The notes beneath the pieces are model-generated. The model saw nothing but the letters and a program-made list of their open reading frames with translations, searched no databases and was not told the origin of the DNA. From contig JBDHTJ010000030.1 of the NCBI GenBank assembly GCA_039808585.1, positions 1 to 37,323 of the forward strand: a stretch of DNA of 37,323 bases, given 5' to 3'. Below, one piece after another: positions 34,301-37,323 of this stretch. A program made the position numbers and the translations under genes. Each line of letters begins with the position of its first letter. The stretch's first letter is position 1. The DNA is from AWTP1-13 sp039808585. Lineage in GTDB: Bacteria; Pseudomonadota; Alphaproteobacteria; Rhizobiales; Hyphomicrobiaceae.

Positions 34301-37300
34301 CGACGTCATCGTCGACACCGGTGGCACGGACACCGTCAATGCAACCCTGTCCGCCTGGACGCTGGGCAGCGGCATCGAGAAACTCGTCTACGTTGCAGCC
34401 GATGGCGTATCCACCGGCAGCGGCACGTTCACCGGCGTCGGCAATGCGCATGCCAACGTCATCACCGGCGGCTCGGGAAGTGCCACACTCGACGGCGGCG
34501 TCAACACCGTCAGCGGCGGCGACACCCTCATTGGCAACAGCAGCGACGACGTCTTCGTCGTCCGCAATTCAGCCGATGTCATAACCGACACGGGCGGCTC
34601 CGACACGGTTCGCGCATCCCTGACCGCCTGGACGCTTTCGAGCGGACTCGAGAACCTGACCTATGTGGCCGCCGACGGCATTTCCACCGGCTCCTCGAAC
34701 TTCAAGGGCGTCGGCAACACTCTGGCGAACGTCATCACCGGCGGCACGGGCAGCGACACACTCGACGGCGGTACCAACAGCCTGGCGGTGGGCGACACGC
34801 TCGTCGGCGGCGCCGGCAACACCATCTACATCGTGCGCAACAGTACCGACGTCATCATCGACGCCGGTGGGAATGACAGCGTGCGCGCAACGGCCACCAG
34901 CTACACGCTCGCAGCCGGATTGGAGAACCTGAGCTACGTGGCAGCCGACGGCGTGTCCGTCGGCACGGGCAATTTCTCAGGGTCCGGCAACGCAGCCGAC
35001 AACATCCTCACCGGTGGCACGGGCAATGACAGTCTCGGCGGCGGCGGTGGCAACGACACCTTCATCGGCGGCATCGGTGCGGACACGCTGGATGGCACCG
35101 GCGGCAACGCCACAGCGGACTACAGTGCTTCCAACGCAGCCGTGACGGTCAACCTGCTCCTGGGGACGGGAAGCGGCGGGCATGCGGCAGGTGACGCACT
35201 TATCAACATCAGCAACGTAACCGGCTCCGGCTACGCCGATAGTCTGGCCGGTGACAACTTCGTCAACGTGCTTTCGGGAGGCTTGGGCAACGACACCCTC
35301 GATGGTGGCACGAACACCGTATCCGGCGGCGACACCCTCATTGGCGGCACGGGCAACGACTATTTCATCGTCCGAAATGCCAACGATGTCGTGATCGAGA
35401 ACGCGGCGGAGGGCACCGATACCATCTCCACCGCGCTGACCACCTACTCGCTTGCGAATGCGCCGAACGTGGAAAAGCTCGTCTATACCGGCGCCTCGCA
35501 GGCCACGCTCTATGGCGGCGGCAACGGCGACACGATCGTTGCAAGCAATGCTGGCGTCTACATGTTTGGCGAAGCGCCGTCGGTTGCCAACCTCATCCAG
35601 AACGGCGACTTCGAACTGAATTCGGGCATAACGACATACAATACGAAGGTTGCGGTTTCGTTGGGTAGCACGCAGTGGTCATCCTCGACCAGCAGCACCG
35701 TCACGTTTGCCAACGGCACGAACCAGTCTGGCTCGAATTCGATTATCGTCCCGAGTTCGTCCGCAAGCGTGACCGACGACTTGTATCAGACCTTCTCGAC
35801 CGTAGCGGGCGAGACCTACACCTTCTCGTTCGTGGAAAACACGCGCTCGACCAGCGAAAAAATCGCGGTATTCTGGGATGGCGCGCAGATCGACACAGTC
35901 GGCACCTACTCGTCGAGCGGCGGTACATGGGGCCGTCACATCTACTCCGTCACGGCCTCCGGCACGTCGACCACGATCCGATTTGCGGAAACCGGCCAGG
36001 CTTCATCCTCCTCGCTTTTTCTCGATGACGTCAGCGTGATCGCGGGCACCTGGGATGGCCTCTACGCCGACTCCCTTGTCGGCGGCAGCGGCGACGACAC
36101 CCTGAACGGCGGCACCGGCGGGGACACGATGGTCGGCGGCGCTGGCAATGACCTCTATTTCGTCAACAGCAAACTGGACGTCGTCGTAGAGGCCACCAAC
36201 CAGGGCATCGACGAAATCGACACCACGGTCTCCAACTTCAACGCCACCCCCGATAACGTGGAAATACTCCGCTATATCGGCAATTCTGCCGCCTCTCTTT
36301 ACGGCAACACCACGGGCATCACGATTTATGGCGGCCCGCAGGGGGACGCCATCTCGACCAAGAGCAACGGACCCGGTGCAACAATCTATGGAGGCGCCGG
36401 AAACGACGTCTACCACCTTTACAGCGACAAGGACGTCGTCAATGACACGAGCGGTGGGGTTGACCTCGTCAACATCAACTTCACCAACTTCAATGCCTCG
36501 CAATTCACGGGCGTGGAGCAATTCCAGTTCTGGGTGGCCGGCGGCTACACCATCCAGGGCGGCAACGCGCCTGAAATCTACTGGATGCGCAACTCCGGAT
36601 ATAACGACTCGATCGTCGGAGGCGCGGGCAATGACACCATCGATAGCGCGGGCGGCACTGACACAATAGACGGCGGCGGTGGTACGGATACGTACCAGGT
36701 CGGCTACCGCAATTCAGGTATTCTCTCGGTCTCTATTTGGACGACGACCACCGGCAATGGCACGGTTGCCATCACGACGGCCACTGGTACCACCACGACG
36801 ACGTTGACCAGCATCGAGAGGATCGAGACCTGGAACAATTTGGATGTCTATCTGCAGGGCGGCACCGGCGATGATTACCTCACGGTCAACTATCCTACTT
36901 CGGGCAGAATTTCTTTGGATGGTGGCGCCGGCAACGATTATCTCAAGATCAACGTAACCGTAAGCGGCGTGACGCCATCGGGCGTTGCAACCCTTTTCGG
37001 CGGCACAGGCAACGACACGCTAATCGGCTCCCCCGGCGACGACATGCTATTTGGTGGCGACGGCACCGACTATCTAAGCGGCGGCGGCGGCAACGGCAAC
37101 AACACACTCGACGGTGGACTGAACACCACGGGCAGTGACACGTTGGTCGGCGGCACCGGCAACGACGTCTACGTGGTCTGGAATTCAGGTGACAGCATCT
37201 CCGATTCCGGCGGCACCGACCTTGTCCGTACCACGCTGACCGCCTACACGCTCGGCAGCGGGCTCGAGAACCTCACCTACGTCAGCACCGCAGACGGCAT

Positions 37301-37323
37301 CTCAGCCGGAACGGGCAACTTCA
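25389..37323 (+). CDS. Giant RTX protein, type I secretion substrate (3' end beyond window)
   Basis: A single frame runs from ATG 25389 to the window edge without a stop: at least 3,978 codons. The last codons match the repeat phase, so it is still mid-array. No Sec signal, as expected for type I export; the C-terminal secretion signal is outside the window. Layout by residue: 1-115 beta-rich start (DLDLIVLLPDGSKIILLGIA), 120-185 Pro/Gln-rich linker then a Gly-Asn run, 200-390 a beta domain, 400-1500 irregular RTX nonapeptides (GGxGxDxUx) mixed with beta segments, 1504-3145 tandem 91-residue modules, 3400-3553 a jelly-roll-like domain, then more RTX. It is probably Ca-dependent and cell-surface or secreted, possibly an adhesin. 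Its exporter is probably the locus described here. Confidence 0.92.
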   Translation, partial: MSSPNSIIQAEGPPDNTGDGEVFIIDAPRPAETKIVEAAGLRKFKLTFDLSTARILAVDLDLIVLLPDGSKIILLGIATNLIGPSPPQIYVGNNQINPAKLIDRIEAITFQESDGVLRPLQNAEKPATPEQKPADAPAEEQPRQPQPIVVQQLPQLPPQPEKQEPAPKAPRVVIEPPVFATPPGNIGRGNGNGNGKSDIEPPPPLSTSFNAKLVALVGLENDGVTGAILGAGGSAPADNDSSYAMQARPETIQGYSSSDIIFADDPARFAAGTYTRVLQLSLSVGQASGMKQLVISNLPSSMRIIGAQHVGNDWIINNVTPSNVRLAINYDLPTASAVPNADGYFQNAALKIRLVADPQGKNYTLFASDLEIGVKHVSSESDASGVNAAGKPIYILWSNPNGNDIDAGGGDDTIYAGVGSDTINGGAGLNTVSYSRSTTAVRLDLGQATGTAGADDHDRYVNVTGIIGTAYADTITGGSTDDTIEGGGGADILTGGGGFDILSYRSSSAGVTVNLQANTAQGGDATSDTISGFSGVIGSAFNDVLIARNDVGGLLVGLNGNDVLQGGDSDDTLQGGQGADTLLGGAGFNTADYSNSTAGVTINLELQHGSGGDAEGDVLSEIQGLVGSSFNDALTGSTADNIIDGGLGDDTIHGGGGHDLLLGSGGNDVIYAGDDASTLSGGTGNDLLISGLGSSSLMGGEGNDTLVAGESYSTLDGGAGSDTADLSAFNSALSVALDSTGNASVALSSAALTLHSIENLIGGRGNDSLTGNTLANYIDGSYGNDTITGGGGNDTLVGGPGTDTLVFSQAAAVSANLQQLSIQQGGDQLLVSGFENFIGTDLGDTLVGDGRSSAGAISWVGGAGNDLLTGGRGADTILGGDGDDTIDGGNGGNDTLNGGNGSNTLAFGAATSGVSVTLGSGNATGALGSTAWTRTFSNFDNVAGSNYADNITGSSAANMLAGGDGNDTIDGGGGADTIDGGTGHNAISLLSSATGATITFAVDGLGGGAATAGASSVTFTNIQDVIGSNYDDAVAGTAVGSVIATGQGNDNIWAGTSVATLDGGGGNDVLVFATSAPVNVDLAAGTFAQGATTSSVANMEVFYGTNLGDIVAGNLAGGAAAITWHGGSGNDLLTGGSGADTIFGAQGDDTIDGGGGNDSLDGGAGRNMISAASLSTGVDVTLADDGTGTVTGGSGPGAWSAALAGFTDIKGAQAASTLRGNSSANLILGLAGNDTLTGGGGADTLDGGGGTANAVRFSDTSNAVVVDLRFAGTAVQSGTTSQIRNIQVFAGTDAGDQFIGNISANAQAIKWIGGTGDDTFDSGAGSDTFDGGGGNDVVTYARVSSGGLMLTLGANGAAATTSGAQTDTLINIENVIGSNQADRLTGNNLANQLSGGSGDDTIDGSGGNDVLDGGGGSNTLSFASQSIGITATLDNTGSGTVTAAGWTLLFTNFANLTGGSGSDVLTGNTAVNIISGGNGNNTLDGGINSGLAGDTLIGGSGDDLFIARNAGDSMSDTGGADTVRSTLSAWSLSAGIEDLAYVAADATTRAAGAFAGTGNDLANVIIGGSSGANTLDGGVNADASGDTLVGGSGNDIYIVRNASDSISDTGGTDIVRATLSAWTLDAGLEHMSYVAADGVTPGTGTFRGVGNDSTNSITGGSASDTLDGGLNGIGNGDTLAGGAGNDVYVVRNANDVIVDTSGSDTVRSTLTSWTLGSGLENLAYVAANGVSPGTLAFSGTGNGLANIITGGNGADTLDGGANVGAAGDTLIGGLGDDIFIIRNASDSLSDASGTDTARSTLSAWTLTSGIENLVYVDPDGATRAAGAFQGTGNDLANVITGGSTGDNTLDGGSNAVSDGDTLIGGTGNDTYIVRNADSIADTGGADVVRSTLTAWTLGAGVENLTYVQADGVTAGTGNFAGNGNGLANVITGGTGADTLDGGTNTAGGDTLIGGAGNDVYIVRNAADSIADSTGTDTVRSTLTAWTLGAGVENLSYVQADGITTGSGDFAGTGNALANVITGGTGADTLDGSVNTTGGDTLIGGQGDDVYIVRNAADSISDSTGTDLVRSALAAWTLASGLENLSYVAADGISAGTGDFYGQGNSLQNLIIGGSGNDTLDGGVNTSGGDSLDGGDGNDVYVVRNASDSISDSNGTDLVRSTLSSWTLASGLENLTYVTAGGVTRASAAFTGTGNDAANVITGGSAGDNTLDGGLNSGLAGDTLIGGSGNDSYIARNAADSISDSSGNDSVLSVGAAWTLAAGLENLTFVDATTLLRATGDFLGTGNASANVITGGSAGNNTLDGGVNTGGSGDTLIGGSVNDVFIVRNTLDSISDSGGTDIVLAAVTAYTLGSGIENMTYVAADAVSTGTGNFAGTGNNLANVIIGGTGSDTLDGGINTVGAGDTLIGGAGDDVYIARNAADSLSDVSGVDIVRSTLTAWTLGSGLENLTYVAANGVATGTGDFMGVGNTAANIITGGSGNDTLDGSANLSGGDTLVGGLGNDLFIVRNSADVVTDTGGTDVVNSALAAYTLGSGLENLSYVAADGITQASGAFRGVGNTAANVITGGSSDDNTLDGGANAGLAGDTLVGGSGNDLYIVRNAADSISDAGGTDKVNAAVAAWTLASGLEDLTYVGSDGVTRATGAFSGTGNDAANVITGGSTGANTLDGGTNTGGLGDTLIGGSGNDIYLVRNASDVLVDTGGTDTIRTSATAWTLATGFENLGYVGSDGVTAGTGDFSGTGNSATNSITGGSGNDTLDGGQNTSGGDTLTGGAGNDLYFVRNSSDVIVEAASSGGGNDTVNATATAYTLAAGLENLAYIGSNGLPGTSNFKGVGNSGTNIIVGGSGNDTLDGGANTGGAAGDSLYGGLGNDVYVVRNADDVLVDTGGADTAWSLISTLTLADDIENLSFVSNGTGSRAATASYGTGNALANVITGSTTANTLDGGVNSVAGGDTLTGASANDLYIVRNANDVIVDTGGTDTVNATLSAWTLGSGIEKLVYVAADGVSTGSGTFTGVGNAHANVITGGSGSATLDGGVNTVSGGDTLIGNSSDDVFVVRNSADVITDTGGSDTVRASLTAWTLSSGLENLTYVAADGISTGSSNFKGVGNTLANVITGGTGSDTLDGGTNSLAVGDTLVGGAGNTIYIVRNSTDVIIDAGGNDSVRATATSYTLAAGLENLSYVAADGVSVGTGNFSGSGNAADNILTGGTGNDSLGGGGGNDTFIGGIGADTLDGTGGNATADYSASNAAVTVNLLLGTGSGGHAAGDALINISNVTGSGYADSLAGDNFVNVLSGGLGNDTLDGGTNTVSGGDTLIGGTGNDYFIVRNANDVVIENAAEGTDTISTALTTYSLANAPNVEKLVYTGASQATLYGGGNGDTIVASNAGVYMFGEAPSVANLIQNGDFELNSGITTYNTKVAVSLGSTQWSSSTSSTVTFANGTNQSGSNSIIVPSSSASVTDDLYQTFSTVAGETYTFSFVENTRSTSEKIAVFWDGAQIDTVGTYSSSGGTWGRHIYSVTASGTSTTIRFAETGQASSSSLFLDDVSVIAGTWDGLYADSLVGGSGDDTLNGGTGGDTMVGGAGNDLYFVNSKLDVVVEATNQGIDEIDTTVSNFNATPDNVEILRYIGNSAASLYGNTTGITIYGGPQGDAISTKSNGPGATIYGGAGNDVYHLYSDKDVVNDTSGGVDLVNINFTNFNASQFTGVEQFQFWVAGGYTIQGGNAPEIYWMRNSGYNDSIVGGAGNDTIDSAGGTDTIDGGGGTDTYQVGYRNSGILSVSIWTTTTGNGTVAITTATGTTTTTLTSIERIETWNNLDVYLQGGTGDDYLTVNYPTSGRISLDGGAGNDYLKINVTVSGVTPSGVATLFGGTGNDTLIGSPGDDMLFGGDGTDYLSGGGGNGNNTLDGGLNTTGSDTLVGGTGNDVYVVWNSGDSISDSGGTDLVRTTLTAYTLGSGLENLTYVSTADGISAGTGNF
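25750..25985 (+). other. Pro/Gln-rich linker and Gly-Asn run in the giant RTX protein
   Basis: Residues about 121-199. Pro makes up roughly a third of the segment, with runs such as QLPQLPPQPEKQEP, followed by the short run GNGNGNGK at about 25952-25979. It separates the N-terminal beta module from the rest and could be a periplasm- or channel-spanning stalk. Confidence 0.6.
26580..29897 (+). repeat. Irregular RTX nonapeptide region
   Basis: Residues about 398-1503 alternate clusters of Ca-binding nonapeptides (GGxGNDTLxGGxGxDxL type, e.g. GGGGNDTLVGGPGTDTL) with 60-90-residue beta segments containing AV-x-V-x-L patterns. Spacing is uneven here, unlike the following array. Confidence 0.85.
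29898..34823 (+). repeat. Array of about 18-19 tandem 91-residue modules
   Basis: Eighteen whole units of about 270-279 nt (mean near 274 nt) plus a further unit at 34824. Each begins (V/I/L)Y(I/V)VRNAxDSISDxGGTD, then (V)RSTLxAWTLxSGLENLxYVAADG, then GTGNxxANVITGGSG, DTLDGGxNT and GDTLIGGxGND. This is a divergent form of the long RTX module common in proteobacterial Ca-binding proteins (YVVDNAGDVV...TDTV...YTLGANVENLTL...GN). Adjacent units are often near-identical at DNA level, e.g. 31059-31205 and 31329-31475, pointing to recent tandem duplication. Confidence 0.88.
35586..36047 (+). other. Jelly-roll, carbohydrate-binding-like domain within the giant RTX protein
   Basis: Residues about 3400-3553. 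NLIQNGDFELN opens, W and GTNQSGSNSIIV follow, then LYQTFSTVAGETYTFSF, IAVFWDGAQIDTV, WGRHIYSVTASGTSTTIRFAE and SLFLDDVSVIAG close. This is the order of strands and the N-GDFE / LDDV bookends of galactose-binding-like (CBM/DUF642-type) domains. A ligand is not determinable, but glycan binding fits an adhesin. Confidence 0.6.

Noticed and set aside
29898..34823. CRISPR-like regular direct repeats
   Set aside because: The period is about 274 nt, it stays in one reading frame and the differences are mainly conservative codon changes; it is a coding RTX array.

Overview
The window is GC-rich chromosomal DNA from a Gram-negative bacterium. Gene families, GTG/TTG starts and codon use suggest an alphaproteobacterium, perhaps Hyphomicrobiales, but no marker gene fixes the taxon.

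Bases 1-4062 hold mixed housekeeping genes: the 3' end of an alkaline phosphatase, a family-3 solute-binding protein, a tiny basic protein, a small secreted two-cysteine protein with its own terminator, a LysE/RhtB exporter, a DUF924 protein, and a 39-residue membrane peptide that has its own ribosome site and terminator.

Bases 4063-14472 form a nitrogen-compound catabolism block. A polar amino-acid ABC transporter (binding protein, two permeases, ATPase) is followed directly by a class III PLP enzyme that carries the 2,2-dialkylglycine decarboxylase active site, then an unknown protein. Next come a divergent class V aminotransferase of ureidoglycine-glyoxylate (PucG) type, a YtcJ-like amidohydrolase, a CobW-family GTPase that may supply metal, and a GntR/UTRA regulator.

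Bases 14780 to the end are a dispersed type I secretion locus for a giant RTX protein. It has a HlyB/SiiF-type ABC exporter, a divergent HlyD/SiiD-type adaptor, two glycosyltransferases, a MotB-like and a MotA-like membrane protein, a degenerate PilZ-like protein, a TolC-family outer-membrane factor, and a single reading frame of at least 3,978 codons that is still open at the window end. That protein has a beta-rich N-terminus, a Pro-rich linker, irregular RTX nonapeptides, an array of about 18-19 tandem 91-residue modules, a jelly-roll carbohydrate-binding-like domain, and more RTX.

The combination of ABC exporter, adaptor, outer-membrane factor, MotAB-like pair and giant surface protein matches the logic of Salmonella SPI-4 (SiiABCDEF), where SiiA/SiiB form a proton channel that assists adhesin SiiE. 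Here the substrate is RTX-based, and a PilZ-like gene lies 3 nt behind the MotA-like gene, suggesting possible second-messenger control. This is the most interesting part of the window.
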